Source of the DNA: Geovibrio ferrireducens | GTDB taxonomy: Bacteria > Chrysiogenota > Deferribacteres > Deferribacterales > Geovibrionaceae | Length of the DNA stretch: 64,000 bases | Direction of reading: 5' to 3' | Assembly: GCF_026226615.1 (NCBI RefSeq) | Contig: NZ_JAJAPB010000007.1 | Coordinates: 62,001-126,000, forward strand | Part shown: positions 16,708 through 26,690 of the stretch, piece after piece | How positions within the stretch are numbered: position 1 is the first letter of the stretch | How the letters are laid out: each line of letters opens with the position of its first letter | Notes under the pieces: model-generated | Database searches by the model: none | Seen by the model: the letters and a program-made list of their open reading frames with translations, nothing else | Told to the model about the DNA's origin: nothing | Translations under genes and position numbers: made by a program

Positions 16708-18357
16708 ATGCAGGATAAACAGCTCGGACAGTTGCTTATAGAGATGGGCTACCTCACGGAGGAACAGCTCGGTGTCGCACTGAGTGTTCAGCGTGTCCAC
16801 TCCGGAATTCTGGGGGAGATACTCACATCCCTTGCGTTCGTCTCCTCCGCTGAAACCGCCTCCGCTGTCGCAAAACAGGCAGGCAGACCGTTCACTGATA
16901 TTTCAGGCATCAGGCCGGACAGCGCTCTCCTGCGGATGTTTGATACTGAAATGCTGAAAAGCCTCTCATTCATACCTTTTGACCGAAGCGGAGATACAGT
17001 CCGCATAGCCTCGGCAGACCCCTTTGACATACGCATAACGGACATTGTCCGCAGGAAAACAGGCTTCAGGCCGGAAATCCATGTGGCGGACAGGGAAAGC
17101 ATACTCAGGAGCATTGAGATAAGCTTCTACCTCATAGAAAAGCCGGTGCGGGACGAAATATCCCGCCTGATTGCTCAGAGTGCTGATACCCCTTCCCTTT
17201 TGGACAATATACTGAAATACGCCGTCACGGAGCGGGCAACGGACATCCACATCTCCCCCGAAGCACTGGGAGCGCACATTTTTTTCCGCACTGACGGCAT
17301 AATGAGGCACTGCTTCTCCATTCCCGCCGGTATCCACGCATCGCTCATTTCACGGATTAAGATACTCTCCCATCTTGATATAGCGGAACAGCGCCTCCCG
17401 CAGGACGGCTCCATGACTGCGGAGTTTTTCGGCGGGGAATATGACATACGAGTGTCAACCATACCCACTGCCTACGGGGAGAACGCAGTGCTGAGGCTTC
17501 TGGGCAAAAATCTCTCCATGTTCAGTCTGGAGAGCCTCGGCTTTGACGAATCAGTGAGAGGAAGGCTTGAGAAATGCTTCGCCAGACCGCACGGAATATT
17601 CCTCGTCACAGGTCCCACGGGTTCAGGAAAAACAACCACGCTTTACTCCGCATTGCGGAGGATTAACGCTCTTCAGCGGCGCATCCTCACTGTGGAAAAC
17701 CCTATAGAATACAGGTTTCCATTCATAAAGCAGACTCAGGTGAACGAAAGGGCAGGCTACACATTCCCCGCCGCCATGAAGGCATTTCTCAGGCAGGATC
17801 CGGATGTCATACTCCTTGGGGAAATGAGGGATGAGGAAACAGCGGAAATAGCCATGCGCGCCGCCATCACCGGACATCTGGTTCTCTCCACCATGCACAC
17901 AAACGATGCAGTAACCGCCGTTCCGAGGCTTCTTGATCTCGGAATAAAAAATTATCTCATCGCCTCCGGCGTTTCGGGCATTATGGCTCAGAGGCTTGTG
18001 CGCAGGGTATGCCGCTTCTGCGCTGTGAGAAAGGAAACAGATGCTGGCGACATCCTCTCATGCGGCATAGACCCTGAAACAGCTGCCAAGGGGAGCACAG
18101 ACGGGAAAATTTACCTGCCCGAACCTGCGGGATGCCCTCACTGCGGCGGCACTGGCTACACAGGCAGAACTGTGATCTCGGAATTTCTGGAAACCGATGA
18201 AGAGATTCAGGACATGATTATAAAAGGCGCAACCCCCAACGAGATACATAAGGCCTCGCTGAACAAGGGTATGCTGACAATGGCTGATGACGGCTTCCTC
18301 AAGGCTGTAAAAGGGATAACCACCCTCAGTGAAATCCGCAGAGTGGCGCTGAAATGA
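16708..18357 (+). CDS. GspE/PilB-type secretion or pilus assembly ATPase
   Basis: 549 residues. An N-terminal MshEN-like domain (about 1-150) precedes the RecA-like core with Walker A GPTGSGKTTT (about 302-311), Asp box, Walker B ILLGEMRDEETAEIAMRAA and the His box HLVLSTMHTNDA. A zinc-binding pair of Cys motifs (CRFC near 434, CPHC near 474) is present. It powers type II secretion or type IV pilus assembly at the inner membrane. It overlaps gspF by 4 nt. Other system genes are not in the window, so pilus versus T2SS is undecided. Confidence 0.9.
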   Translation: MQDKQLGQLLIEMGYLTEEQLGVALSVQRVHSGILGEILTSLAFVSSAETASAVAKQAGRPFTDISGIRPDSALLRMFDTEMLKSLSFIPFDRSGDTVRIASADPFDIRITDIVRRKTGFRPEIHVADRESILRSIEISFYLIEKPVRDEISRLIAQSADTPSLLDNILKYAVTERATDIHISPEALGAHIFFRTDGIMRHCFSIPAGIHASLISRIKILSHLDIAEQRLPQDGSMTAEFFGGEYDIRVSTIPTAYGENAVLRLLGKNLSMFSLESLGFDESVRGRLEKCFARPHGIFLVTGPTGSGKTTTLYSALRRINALQRRILTVENPIEYRFPFIKQTQVNERAGYTFPAAMKAFLRQDPDVILLGEMRDEETAEIAMRAAITGHLVLSTMHTNDAVTAVPRLLDLGIKNYLIASGVSGIMAQRLVRRVCRFCAVRKETDAGDILSCGIDPETAAKGSTDGKIYLPEPAGCPHCGGTGYTGRTVISEFLETDEEIQDMIIKGATPNEIHKASLNKGMLTMADDGFLKAVKGITTLSEIRRVALK

Positions 18358-19556
18358 CCTTCTCAGTGTATGCGTTTGACCCGGCGGGGAAAAAGCAGCG
18401 CCTCACAGTGGAAGCGTCCGATGCGCAGGAGCTCACCGCTTATCTCGCGCACTGCGGGCTGGAACCGCTGAAAATCAGGGAAGCTTCTCCCCTGACACGT
18501 TTTTTCCGCAGGAAGCACAGGATTTCTCCGGAGGAGCTCACCGAGATTCTGGAGAGCCTGCACCTCGTGATTAAATCAGGCATACCTCTTTCCACGGGGC
18601 TCAGGGAACTTACCGGAGACACAGATAATAAAGATGTAAAAAATATATTAAACCGCATATCATTCCGCACCTCATCCGGAGATTCGTTCTCCGGAGCCTG
18701 TGAGTCATGCGGCGGAGTGTTCGGCGAAACCGTGCTGAGCCTTATCCGCATAGGGGAGGAAACAGGCAGGCTGGATAAAACCCTGAAAGACGCATCAAAC
18801 CATGTGCAGAGGGTGACAAACCTTAAAGCGGGCATCCGTCAGGCACTTATGTACCCCGCATTTGCCTTCGCAGCGCTGATGTCCGCCCTTCTCTTCTGGA
18901 TTATCTATGTAATGCCGCAGATGGCAGATACCTTCCGTGTGTTCGAAACGGAGCTTCCCCCCGTTACTCTGGGAATACTCCGTGTTTCCGCATTTCTGGG
19001 CAGATACGGTCAGCTGCTCCTGATGCTTGCGGCGGCTGTCTGCCTGCTGTTTGTCTATCTGCGCAGAACAGACATCGGCTTCCGCCTGAAAACCGACAGA
19101 ATTATCCTGAGAATACCGGTTGCGGGCAATCTGATATTTTTGTTCAACATAGCCTTCTTTGCCGAATACATAAGGCTTATGACTGGCTCCGGTCTGCCGC
19201 TGTACCGTTCACTGACGGTTATGGAGGAGAGCTTCACAAACAGGGTGTTCACAGGGGCGGTCAAGGGCATTATGGATACTGTCAGCCGGGGAGAGTCGTT
19301 CTCCTCCGCAATGGCGGGGCAAAAGCTTTTCCCGCCGCTCATGGTGAGGATGGTCAGCATAGGCGAGCAGACAGGGCATCTCACCGAACAGCTTGCCTCA
19401 GCGGCTGAACATTACCTTGAAAAGGCTGAAAGAACGGCAAAAACAGTGTCAAAGGTGCTGGAACCTGCCGTGATTGGCTTTGTGGGAATATTCATGCTGA
19501 TAATCTTCATAGGGCTCCTCAGCCCGGTTTTCAGCCTCATCAGCGGAATAAAATAG
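18354..19556 (+). CDS. GspF/PilC-type inner-membrane platform protein
   Basis: 400 residues with two copies of the T2SSF domain: ILESLHLVIKSGIPLSTGLREL...LSLIRIGEETGRLDKTL and YIRLMTGSGLPLYRSLTVMEE...MVRMVSIGEQTGHLTEQL. Membrane helices lie near 165-190, 215-235 and the C-terminus (VIGFVGIFMLIIFIGLLSPVF). It is the membrane platform that the upstream ATPase drives. Its stop codon abuts that of the convergent chrA. Confidence 0.9.
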   Translation: MTFSVYAFDPAGKKQRLTVEASDAQELTAYLAHCGLEPLKIREASPLTRFFRRKHRISPEELTEILESLHLVIKSGIPLSTGLRELTGDTDNKDVKNILNRISFRTSSGDSFSGACESCGGVFGETVLSLIRIGEETGRLDKTLKDASNHVQRVTNLKAGIRQALMYPAFAFAALMSALLFWIIYVMPQMADTFRVFETELPPVTLGILRVSAFLGRYGQLLLMLAAAVCLLFVYLRRTDIGFRLKTDRIILRIPVAGNLIFLFNIAFFAEYIRLMTGSGLPLYRSLTVMEESFTNRVFTGAVKGIMDTVSRGESFSSAMAGQKLFPPLMVRMVSIGEQTGHLTEQLASAAEHYLEKAERTAKTVSKVLEPAVIGFVGIFMLIIFIGLLSPVFSLISGIK

Positions 19557-20735
19557 CTACAGCAGAATAAACCCGGCAGCGGCTGAAAGCCCCACCACAG
19601 CCCATGAAGGAGTCTTCATAAACTGAAGAAGTCCGAATGCGCAGAGAGCTATTATCACCTCGAAACGTCCTCCGATCCCCTCTGTGAAAACCGGATTGTA
19701 AAAAGCGGCAAGAAGAAGCCCCACGACAGCGGCGTTTGTCCCGGCAAGTACACTCTGGGCAGGGGGCAGGCTGCGCAGCTTCTCCCAGAAGGGCAAAACA
19801 CCCAGAACAAGCAGCATTGAAGGAAGAAATATAAAAACAAGGGCAAGCATTCCCCCTGTAAATCCGTTGGGTTCCGCATGGGACGCAGCGCCGAGATAAG
19901 CGGCAAATGTGAACAAAGGCCCCGGAACCGCCTGAACTGCTCCGTAGCCCGCCATAAACTCATCCCTTCCCAGCCAACCGCCCGCAGTAACCTCCGCCTG
20001 AATAAGCGGCAGAACAACATGGCCGCCGCCGAAAACCAGTGAGCCCGCCCTGTAAAAGCTGTCCGCAAGCCTGACAGAATGCAGATCAGAATAAGAAGCC
20101 GCAAAAGGAAGGAGAACAAGAAGAGAAAAAAACAGCGCAAGATACAGCGCCCCGCTTCTCACAGAAAAACGCTTCACCGCGGCAGCTTCCCCCTGCTGAC
20201 GCATTATAAGGAAATACCCCGCCGCGCCTCCGGCAATTATAACGCCTATCTGCATCAGACCGGAAGAGACAGCAAGCACCGCACAGGCTGATATTATTGC
20301 TATTCCGGCTCTCAGTCTGTCCGGGCAAAGCTTCACCGCCATCCCCCACACAGCGTGGGCAACCACTGCGACAGCCGCCACCTTAAGCCCCTTAAGCCAG
20401 CCCGAATCAAGGGCTCCGCTGAATGAGGCAAGCCCGTATGCGAAAGCTATCATCGCAAGGGAGGAGGGCATGGTGAAACCGACCCATGCGGCAAGACCGC
20501 CAAGCTTCCCCGCCCGTCTGAGCCCCACGGCAAAACCCACCTGACTGCTGGCTGGCCCCGGCAGGAACTGGCACAAAGCCACAAGATCAGCATACTCCTG
20601 TTCGCTCATCCATTTTCTGCGGGCTACAAACTCATCCCTGAAATAACCCAGATGCGCCACAGGCCCCCCGAAGGATGTAAGCCCCAGCCGAAGGAACACT
20701 GTGAATACTTCTAATATATTTTTCATTCCACTCAT
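19557..20735 (-). CDS. chrA: Chromate transporter, two-domain CHR family
   Basis: 392 residues, very hydrophobic, with the duplicated CHR domain. The first half has LTSFGGPVAHLGYFRDEFVARRKWMSEQEYADLVALCQFLPGPASSQVGFAVG. The second half repeats it as SLVFGGGHVVLPLIQAEV and DEFMAGYGAVQAVPGPLFTFAAYLG. The length is normal for long-chain ChrA. It is expected to export chromate or a related oxyanion across the inner membrane. The padR gene is divergent with palindromes in between, a common pairing that points to PadR control. Confidence 0.92.
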   Translation of the reverse strand: MSGMKNILEVFTVFLRLGLTSFGGPVAHLGYFRDEFVARRKWMSEQEYADLVALCQFLPGPASSQVGFAVGLRRAGKLGGLAAWVGFTMPSSLAMIAFAYGLASFSGALDSGWLKGLKVAAVAVVAHAVWGMAVKLCPDRLRAGIAIISACAVLAVSSGLMQIGVIIAGGAAGYFLIMRQQGEAAAVKRFSVRSGALYLALFFSLLVLLPFAASYSDLHSVRLADSFYRAGSLVFGGGHVVLPLIQAEVTAGGWLGRDEFMAGYGAVQAVPGPLFTFAAYLGAASHAEPNGFTGGMLALVFIFLPSMLLVLGVLPFWEKLRSLPPAQSVLAGTNAAVVGLLLAAFYNPVFTEGIGGRFEVIIALCAFGLLQFMKTPSWAVVGLSAAAGFILL

Positions 20736-20751
20736 TGAATCTTCTCCGCTG

Positions 20752-20798
20752 TTGATATATTATCAATATAACATAACAATATCGTAAGTCAATATTGT
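20752..20798. promoter_or_regulatory. palindromic operators between chrA and padR
   Basis: Two perfect inverted repeats sit in the 86-bp divergent promoter region: TTGATA-TAT-TATCAA (20752-20766) and ACAATAT-N9-ATATTGT (20776-20798). AT-rich dyads of this kind are typical PadR operators, so the padR product probably represses both genes. Confidence 0.6.
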
Positions 20799-20821
20799 AA
20801 TCCGATATTAAAGGACTATTT

Positions 20822-21121
20822 ATGCAAAGGGAAGCCGAACTGGCGTTTATAAAACTGCATATACTGCACCATGCGGCGAAAGAGGAAGTCTACGGAGCAG
20901 GGCTGATGGAGGAGCTTGCCCGCCACGGCTACAGGATCGGAGCCGGAGTAATGTACCCTGCGCTGGCGAAGATGGAGAAACAGAGCCTTATCTCCTGCCG
21001 CACGGAAAATGTGGGCGGCAAGCAGAGGAAATATTACAGAATAACGGAAAACGGCAGAGAACTGCTTGCTGAGATGAAGCTGAAAGTTGAGGAACTGCAC
21101 GAAGAGCTTAATGAGGATTAA
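20822..21121 (+). CDS. PadR-family transcriptional regulator
   Basis: 99 residues. The winged helix matches PadR: ILHHAAKEEVYGAGLMEELARHGYRIGAGVMYPALAKMEKQSLISCRTENVGGKQRKYYRITENGRELL. The C-terminal helix is short, as in the small PadR class. It is divergent from chrA and likely its local repressor; the inducer is unknown. Confidence 0.9.
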   Translation: MQREAELAFIKLHILHHAAKEEVYGAGLMEELARHGYRIGAGVMYPALAKMEKQSLISCRTENVGGKQRKYYRITENGRELLAEMKLKVEELHEELNED

Positions 21122-21159
21122 GCCGACAGACGATAAGCACAGGCTTCTTTTGCGATTTT

Positions 21160-21300
21160 GCGTCATTGCGAACCCTGAACTTTATGTATATTTAGAGACT
21201 GCCGCGTCGCTTCACTCCTCGCAGTGACACTGTAACCGACTTCGCTCCGCACGGCGCAGTCCCATCCATGGAACTGTTTTGCGTCATTGCGAACCCTGAA
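21160..21300. repeat. dispersed repeat block with a partial hairpin element
   Basis: The 18-mer GCGTCATTGCGAACCCTG occurs at 21161-21178 and 21281-21298 around a partial copy (21238-21276) of the three-hairpin element described below. That copy keeps ACTTCGCT, CACGGCGC and the third hairpin CAGTCCC-ATCCAT-GGAACTG (one mismatch). Such CATTGCGAACC blocks are common intergenic repeats. Open frames here are composed of repeat sequence and are not genes. Confidence 0.6.
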
Positions 21301-21325
21301 AGGGTGAAGCAATCTCTTGTTGATA

Positions 21326-21420
21326 ACATCAAACTGTACATCCTGTCAGTTTGATGTACACGCTCGCGCCGTGATAAACACGGCTTCGCTACGCACGGCG
21401 CAACTCCGTTCATGGAGTTG
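21326..21420 (+). repeat. three-hairpin repeat element, copy A (complete)
   Basis: Hairpin 1: 11-bp stem ACATCAAACTG / CAGTTTGATGT with a 10-nt loop containing CATCCTG. Linker ACACGCTC. Hairpin 2: GCCGTG-ATAAA-CACGGC (21368-21384). Linker TTCGCTACGCACGGCG. Hairpin 3: CAACTCC-GTTCAT-GGAGTTG (21401-21420). The linkers are conserved in the other copies (23.9 and 29.5-29.7 kb) while the stems differ with paired changes. Confidence 0.75.
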
Positions 21421-21432
21421 TGAGACTCTTCG

Positions 21433-21978
21433 CTATCGCTCAGAGGAGAAGGCTATTCTTCTCTTTAATTCATCCGCATGCTCAAGAGCCCGCCTCCTTA
21501 TATCCTCCTTATCTCCTGCGAGGTAAGGCACAAAAAGATAGCTGCCGCTCACCACGGGCTCTGCATACACCATTCCGGTGTACTCGGCAAACTCTTTAAT
21601 ATCATTCAGAAGGTTAAACGCAGGTTTGGACGATGAGTCATCAACCCTGCCACCCATAGTGGCGGAGGCTATGAGCGTTTTCCCCCTGAGCTTCTCCCCG
21701 CCTTCACCGAAGGCAAATCCGTCCGTAAAAACATCAGAGAGCCATTTCTTGAATATCCACGGCATATTAAACCACTGGAGCGGGAACTGGAAGATGATAA
21801 TATCCGCATCTAAGAGGGCGGCCTGTTCAGCTTCCACATCGAAGCATCCGCCGGCTGAAATGTCTGTGAGGCAGCGCACAGCCACCCCGTCCGTTTTACT
21901 GAGTTCCTCTGCTATTGTGCTGTTAACAACAGAGCTCTCCGGACTGGGGTGACCGGACACCAGAAGTATTTTATGCAT
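21433..21978 (-). CDS. Flavodoxin-fold NAD(P)H:quinone oxidoreductase (KefF/MdaB-like)
   Basis: 181 residues: MHKILLVSGHPSPESSVVNSTIAEEL (FMN/FAD phosphate-binding start), ADIIIFQFPLQWFNMPWIFKKWLSDVFTDGFAFGEGGEKLRGKTLIASATMGG, the signature of the NQO1-like NAD(P)H oxidoreductase family. It reduces quinones or other electrophiles by two electrons. It is paralogous to the protein at 46440-46967. It lies 9 bp downstream of upp on the same strand. Confidence 0.85.
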   Translation of the reverse strand: MHKILLVSGHPSPESSVVNSTIAEELSKTDGVAVRCLTDISAGGCFDVEAEQAALLDADIIIFQFPLQWFNMPWIFKKWLSDVFTDGFAFGEGGEKLRGKTLIASATMGGRVDDSSSKPAFNLLNDIKEFAEYTGMVYAEPVVSGSYLFVPYLAGDKEDIRRRALEHADELKRRIAFSSER

Positions 21979-21987
21979 CAGTACTCT

Positions 21988-22626
21988 TTATTTCGTTCCG
22001 AAAAGCCTGTCTCCGGCATCGCCGAGACCGGGGACAATATAGCCGAGCTCATTAAGCTTTTCATCAAGGGCAGCAGTGTACACCTTAATATCAGGGTGAG
22101 CGCTGCAGAAAGCCCGCACACCTTCGGGAGCGGCGATCAGGCTCATAAACTTGATCGATTCCGCACCCTTCTCCTTAAGCATTTGCGCCGCGGCAATAGC
22201 GGAACCGCCTGTTGCCAGCATGGGGTCTATCAGTATGAACTCCCTCTTCTCGCAGTTCTGCGGAACCTTGAAGTAATACTGCACAGGTTGGAGGGTTTCG
22301 TGATCCCTGTAAAGGCCGATATGCCCCACACGGGCGGAAGGCATGAGTTTAAGCACGCCCTCCACCATGCCGAGCCCCGCACGGAGAATCGGCACGAGCA
22401 CCACCTTCTTGCCGGAAACCTCATCGGCTTCCATCTCACAGATAGGGGTTTTTATCTTAACCTTCCTCAGGGGAAAATCTTTGGTAATTTCATATGCCAT
22501 AAGCATGGCAACCTCATCCACAAGCTCCTTGAAGTCCCGCTTTGAGGTTTTTTTGTCCCTGATGTAACGCAGCTTATGCTGAATCAGCGGGTGGCTGATC
22601 ACAGTAAGATTCTTAAACTCCTCCAT
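21988..22626 (-). CDS. upp: Uracil phosphoribosyltransferase
   Basis: 212 residues with the UPRT hallmarks: [48 protein letters not shown] and the PRPP-binding loop [20 protein letters not shown]. It converts uracil and PRPP to UMP (pyrimidine salvage). Its start overlaps the uraA stop by one base, so transporter and salvage enzyme are co-translated. Confidence 0.96.
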   Translation of the reverse strand: MEEFKNLTVISHPLIQHKLRYIRDKKTSKRDFKELVDEVAMLMAYEITKDFPLRKVKIKTPICEMEADEVSGKKVVLVPILRAGLGMVEGVLKLMPSARVGHIGLYRDHETLQPVQYYFKVPQNCEKREFILIDPMLATGGSAIAAAQMLKEKGAESIKFMSLIAAPEGVRAFCSAHPDIKVYTAALDEKLNELGYIVPGLGDAGDRLFGTK

Positions 22627-23855
22627 TACTTATCCTCAGGAAGAATCAGGTTGAGAACAACGCCCACTATACCCGCAAGCCCTATGCCGCCGAGGGTAAC
22701 TTTCCACATGGAAAGGTTAACGCCGCCTATTCCGCATACAAGAATAACGGAAGAGATGATCAGGTTTCTGGGTTTGGACATATCAACTTTTGCCCTGACA
22801 AGGGAGTTGATGCCTATGCCCGCTATCATTCCGAAAAGAAGGAACATTATGCCGCCCATTACAGGAACGGGGATGGTTTTAAGCACAGCGCCGAGCTTGC
22901 CGAAGAAGGCAAGGCATATGGCAAACACTGCCGCTATGCGCATATACATAGGGTCAAAAGCCTTTGTGAGCGCCACTGCGCCCGTAACTTCGGAATATGT
23001 GGTATTGGGAGGTCCGCCGAGAACGCTTGCCATACTTGTCGCAAGACCGTCACCGAGGAGTGTTCTGTGGAGTCCGGGGTCTTTGAGGTAGTCTTTCCCC
23101 GTGGTGGAGCTTATTGCGAGAACATCGCCCACGTGCTCAATAGCAGGAGCAATGGCAACAGGGAGTATGAATATAATCGCTTCTATATCAAACTGAGGAA
23201 ATGCAAAAGAACCGTTTCTGGAAGCCTCTATCCAGGGAATGGAGATCCATGCTGCCTGCATAATGGGCTCAAAGCTCACATGCCCCATGATGAGGGCTGC
23301 GATATAACCGACACAGATTGCAGTAAGTATAGGGATGAGGCTGAGAATTTTTCTGCCGTATGCAACTACTATTATGGCAGTAAGGAGGGTTATTCCGGCG
23401 ATGATTACCGCCCTTATGCTGTACTGACCGTCACCGAAGTGCTTTGTCATGCCAACAGCAACAGGGGCGAGGTTGAGGCCAATCACCATTATAACAGGGC
23501 CTGTGACAATGGGAGGAAGGTATCTTTCTATCGCCTTCACTCCGCCCTGCTTCACAAGCAGACTGAATAAAATATAGGTAAACCCTGCGCAGGTAAGACC
23601 GCCGAGAGTTTTGGCAACGCCGAAATTCTGCATACCGTACTGAATAGGTGCGATAAATGCGAAAGAACTTGCAAGAAAAACAGGCACTTTACCCTTTGTA
23701 ATAACCTGGAAAAGCAGAGTTCCGGCTCCTGCGGTAAACAGGGCGATTGACGGGTCAAGCCCCGTCAGCAGGGGAACAAGAACCAGCGCTCCGAATGCCA
23801 CGAAAAGCATCTGAAGCCCCAGAATGGTCTTCTTTACTCCCGAAATAGTCTCCAT
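22626..23855 (-). CDS. uraA: Uracil:H+ symporter (NCS2 family)
   Basis: 409 residues with about 14 membrane segments. NCS2 signatures are [26 protein letters not shown] and [22 protein letters not shown], the latter carrying the substrate-binding Glu region of UraA. It imports uracil for the adjacent upp. The ribosome site GGAGG precedes the ATG at 23855. No PyrR-type attenuator is visible upstream; repeats begin about 20 bases before the gene. Confidence 0.94.
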   Translation of the reverse strand: METISGVKKTILGLQMLFVAFGALVLVPLLTGLDPSIALFTAGAGTLLFQVITKGKVPVFLASSFAFIAPIQYGMQNFGVAKTLGGLTCAGFTYILFSLLVKQGGVKAIERYLPPIVTGPVIMVIGLNLAPVAVGMTKHFGDGQYSIRAVIIAGITLLTAIIVVAYGRKILSLIPILTAICVGYIAALIMGHVSFEPIMQAAWISIPWIEASRNGSFAFPQFDIEAIIFILPVAIAPAIEHVGDVLAISSTTGKDYLKDPGLHRTLLGDGLATSMASVLGGPPNTTYSEVTGAVALTKAFDPMYMRIAAVFAICLAFFGKLGAVLKTIPVPVMGGIMFLLFGMIAGIGINSLVRAKVDMSKPRNLIISSVILVCGIGGVNLSMWKVTLGGIGLAGIVGVVLNLILPEDK

Positions 23856-23876
23856 AAAACCTCCTTAATTTATAAT

Positions 23877-23940
23877 AAAAATTTTTCCATCCCTGGAAAA
23901 TTTTTATACACGCTCGCGCCGTGGTGAACACGGCTTCGCT
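23877..23940 (+). repeat. three-hairpin repeat element, copy B (third hairpin lost)
   Basis: An A/T-rich hairpin 1 (AAAAATTTTTCC...GGAAAATTTTT) with loop ATCCCT, linker ACACGCTC, and hairpin 2 GCCGTG-GTGAA-CACGGC (23918-23934), then TTCGCT. After that it breaks into the 109-bp tandem repeat, so the third hairpin is missing. Confidence 0.65.
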
Positions 23941-23950
23941 GCGCCCATCC

Positions 23951-24255
23951 GGTTATTGAGACTCTTCGCACAAGCTCAGAGTGACGCTGTTCAGTGTGTC
24001 ATTCTGAGGCGCAGCCGAAGAATCTCCATCCCCCTTTACAGGCGTAACTCCGCAAATCTGGTTATTGAGACTCTTCGCACAAGCTCAGAGTAACGCTGTT
24101 CAGTGTGTCATTCTGAGGCACAGCCGAAGAATCTCCATCCCCCTTTACAGGCGTAACTCCGCCCATCCGGTTATTGAGACTCTTCGCACAAGCTCAGAGT
24201 GACGCTGTTCAATGTGTCATTCTGAGGCACAGCCGAAGAATCTACATCCCCCTTT
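23951..24255. repeat. 109-bp tandem repeat, 2.8 copies
   Basis: Units begin at 23951, 24060 and 24169 with GGTTATTGAGACTCTTCGCA and are nearly identical over 109 bp; the third diverges near 24253. Each contains TGTCATTCTGAGGC..CAGCCGAAGAATCT, a widespread intergenic repeat motif. No coding capacity is evident. There are no short palindromic repeats with spacers, so this is not a CRISPR array. Confidence 0.85.
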
Positions 24256-24276
24256 GCAAAGGGGGAAAGAGGGGGA
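24248..24276. repeat. CCCCCTTTGCAAAGGGGG palindrome repeat
   Basis: A perfect 18-bp palindrome (24248-24265) followed by AAAGAGGGGGATTT. A near copy is at 29786-29801, also followed by a GGGGGATTTT tail. It is a dispersed short repeat. Confidence 0.6.
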
Positions 24277-24500
24277 TTTCAGTTAATGCTTCCCGCTCAT
24301 CGGCAGACCTGTACCCGTTCTGATTCGGATGCTTTCAGTCCGCCTTCCCAAACATTTACTCCGATACAAAAAACAATAATTATAAAAGATTTAACCGATC
24401 ATTAAACATACGCAGACCGCACCCGGCGGCAACGCACAACAAAACATTTGATATTAAATTAATATTCTTTTCAGATCAAGCGGTGAATAAAATGCGCATT

Positions 24501-24531
24501 AAAAAAGCCGCTCCTTTCAAAAAAGAGCGGC
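24501..24531 (-). terminator. intrinsic terminator of the chemoreceptor gene
   Basis: The stem GCCGCTC / GAGCGGC (24507-24513 and 24525-24531) is followed on the minus strand by six T, 16 bases past the receptor stop codon. Confidence 0.85.
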
Positions 24532-24546
24532 CTGAGTATTCCGTGT

Positions 24547-26499
24547 CTATTCTGTTCTGAATCTTCTGACCAGAGAGTCAAGCTCTTCTGCCAGCCTCTG
24601 GAGATCCGTAACCGTCCGGCTGACCTCTGTCATACCGGATGAGCTTTCCTCCACACCTGCGGAGATAACCTGAACATTATCGTTTGTTCCGGCTATCGCC
24701 CTGCCCTGCTCATCCACGGCTGTTCTTATCACGGCCATAGCGGAACGGATGTCGTTAACAGCGTCCACTATATTGTTAAAATATCCGTCAACTTCCTTAA
24801 TTGCCCCGACACCTTCATCCACTGTCTTCTCTGCGCTGTCCATATGGGCGGAGGCGCTTTTTGTCTCAGTCTGGAGACTGGTTATCAGCCCGCCAACCTC
24901 TTTGGTGGCGTTCTGGGTTCTTTCCGCCAGCTTGCGCACCTCATCAGCAACAACGGCAAAACCTCTGCCCGCTTCCCCTGCCCTTGCAGCCTCTATAGCC
25001 GCATTCAGAGCCAGAAGGTTGGTCTGATCAGCAATATCGTTTATAACACTGATAATATCGCCTATTCTGGATGACGCTTCGCCGAGCCTGTCTATTGAGC
25101 CGGCCAATCTGCCCGTTTCGGCGCGGATGCCTTCGATCCTTTCCACTGCCTCAGTAAGCTGTCTGCGGCCGTTTTCAACCGTTTCCGAAGCTGTTTCCGA
25201 AAAGCTTATGCCGTCTGTCAGGCTTGCGTTTATTTCTCCTGCCGAGGCGCTCATCTCCTCCAGAGCGGCGGCAACTCCGGAAACCTGCGCCGCCTGTTCC
25301 TGAAACGTGCTGCTGAACTGTTCCGTGGTGGAAGCCAGTTCCGAGTTGCCTGATGCCACACCTGCGGCATTAAGCTTCACTTCGGAAATTATTCCGTTTA
25401 TCTTTGATATAAACCTGTCAAAATGATCGCAGAGTACGCCGAGTTCATCATGCACACTGCTGTTGATTCTCCTGGTAAGGTCTCCTTCACCTCTGGAGAT
25501 CTCCTCAAATATTCCTGCCAGAATTTTTACCCTTCTGAATACAAGCACATTAAGCACAGTAAACATTACCGCAAGAATAGTAATTACCAAAGCAGCAGCG
25601 CCGAACATGAATATTTTCACAATCCTGTTTGCTTCGTTTATCTCGGCCATAACTATTTCGGATTTTTCTGCCAGAAGGAAATAGCCTATCTCCATACCGT
25701 TCAGACCGGTTGCAGGAACTGCGGTGATAAAATATCCGCCAACCTCGGCATATCCGTCCTTCACAAGAAGAGCGGCATCTATATCCTTAACAGCGTCAAC
25801 AAGCTCGCTGTTAAAGCTTTTCTGCGCGACCACATATCTGCCCATCTTCGGATTTTCCCGTGCTTCCTCAGCTATATCGAGATATTTCTGATCCATAAGC
25901 ATGAGAACGTCAGTTTCTCTTTCCTTGAGTTCTTCAACTATGTCGTTTACTCCCTGAATAAACTCCATAGAGCCAACATACTCACCTTGATGGAAGATTG
26001 GCACAATAGCCCTGTGGGAAAGCCCTGCAAAGCCTATTTCAAAAACTACCATGGGCTTTCTTACTCTTTTCATTTCAATAAGCGAGTGACGGAATGAACT
26101 GAGGTCGTCCCCGTATTTTTTAGGACTCCATGCGCGCAGGAAAGACTTTATATCCGCGGTATGAATATGAATCTGAACATTTTTCAGTTTGGTATTTTCC
26201 TTAAAGCTCTCAGAAAGTTTCTGAATCGGCTCTAAGGCAAGCTCCCTGTTACCTGTGACCAGAGCATCAACAACAGCCTGATTGCTTACAACGGCAAGCG
26301 CATTTGTAAGCCCGACATCGTCTTTTGCGGCAAGTTTTTCATTAAGCGAATAGACAAGGTTGTCTGCTGTCTTTGCAAATACCGACTTAGATATGTCTCT
26401 GGTGAGACTGAGCATATACAGAAAAAGACCGGCAAAAACAACCAAGGACGCACCGAGAACAAAAACAGCAAGTTTCTTTTTAATCGAAATATTAAACAT
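24547..26499 (-). CDS. Methyl-accepting chemotaxis protein with periplasmic double-Cache sensor
   Basis: 650 residues. TM1 (about 8-30) and TM2 (about 295-320) flank a 260-residue periplasmic domain with [26 protein letters not shown], typical of double-Cache sensors. A HAMP segment and a long cytoplasmic coiled coil follow, with the receptor tip [50 protein letters not shown] around residues 480-530. It senses an extracellular ligand and controls CheA. The ligand is unknown. It is monocistronic with its own terminator. Confidence 0.93.
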   Translation of the reverse strand: MFNISIKKKLAVFVLGASLVVFAGLFLYMLSLTRDISKSVFAKTADNLVYSLNEKLAAKDDVGLTNALAVVSNQAVVDALVTGNRELALEPIQKLSESFKENTKLKNVQIHIHTADIKSFLRAWSPKKYGDDLSSFRHSLIEMKRVRKPMVVFEIGFAGLSHRAIVPIFHQGEYVGSMEFIQGVNDIVEELKERETDVLMLMDQKYLDIAEEARENPKMGRYVVAQKSFNSELVDAVKDIDAALLVKDGYAEVGGYFITAVPATGLNGMEIGYFLLAEKSEIVMAEINEANRIVKIFMFGAAALVITILAVMFTVLNVLVFRRVKILAGIFEEISRGEGDLTRRINSSVHDELGVLCDHFDRFISKINGIISEVKLNAAGVASGNSELASTTEQFSSTFQEQAAQVSGVAAALEEMSASAGEINASLTDGISFSETASETVENGRRQLTEAVERIEGIRAETGRLAGSIDRLGEASSRIGDIISVINDIADQTNLLALNAAIEAARAGEAGRGFAVVADEVRKLAERTQNATKEVGGLITSLQTETKSASAHMDSAEKTVDEGVGAIKEVDGYFNNIVDAVNDIRSAMAVIRTAVDEQGRAIAGTNDNVQVISAGVEESSSGMTEVSRTVTDLQRLAEELDSLVRRFRTE

Positions 26500-26632
26500 A
26501 AATAAACCTCAGAACCCTTTTTGTGTGGCAGATAAAGTTTCTAAAGAGTAATAATAGCTTTGTTCATATTTATTTCAATAAAAATTTAACACTGATTTAG
26601 TCTCATACAATCATAGTAATCTGCTATAAAAT

Positions 26633-26662
26633 AAAAAAGCCCGCGGTTTTTCCTCCGCGGGC
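26633..26662 (-). terminator. intrinsic terminator of the nitronate monooxygenase gene
   Basis: The 8-bp GC-rich stem GCCCGCGG / CCGCGGGC (26639-26646 and 26655-26662) has six T following on the minus strand. It lies 29 bases past the stop. Confidence 0.87.
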
Positions 26663-26690
26663 CTGCATCAGGCATTTAGTCAGATAATTA

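Noticed and set aside
21192-21526. Short frames in the 21.2-21.5 kb gap
   Set aside because: They consist of dispersed repeat sequence on both strands and lack ribosome sites.
23951-24255. CRISPR array
   Set aside because: The 109-bp units are contiguous with no unique spacers, and there are no cas genes in the window.
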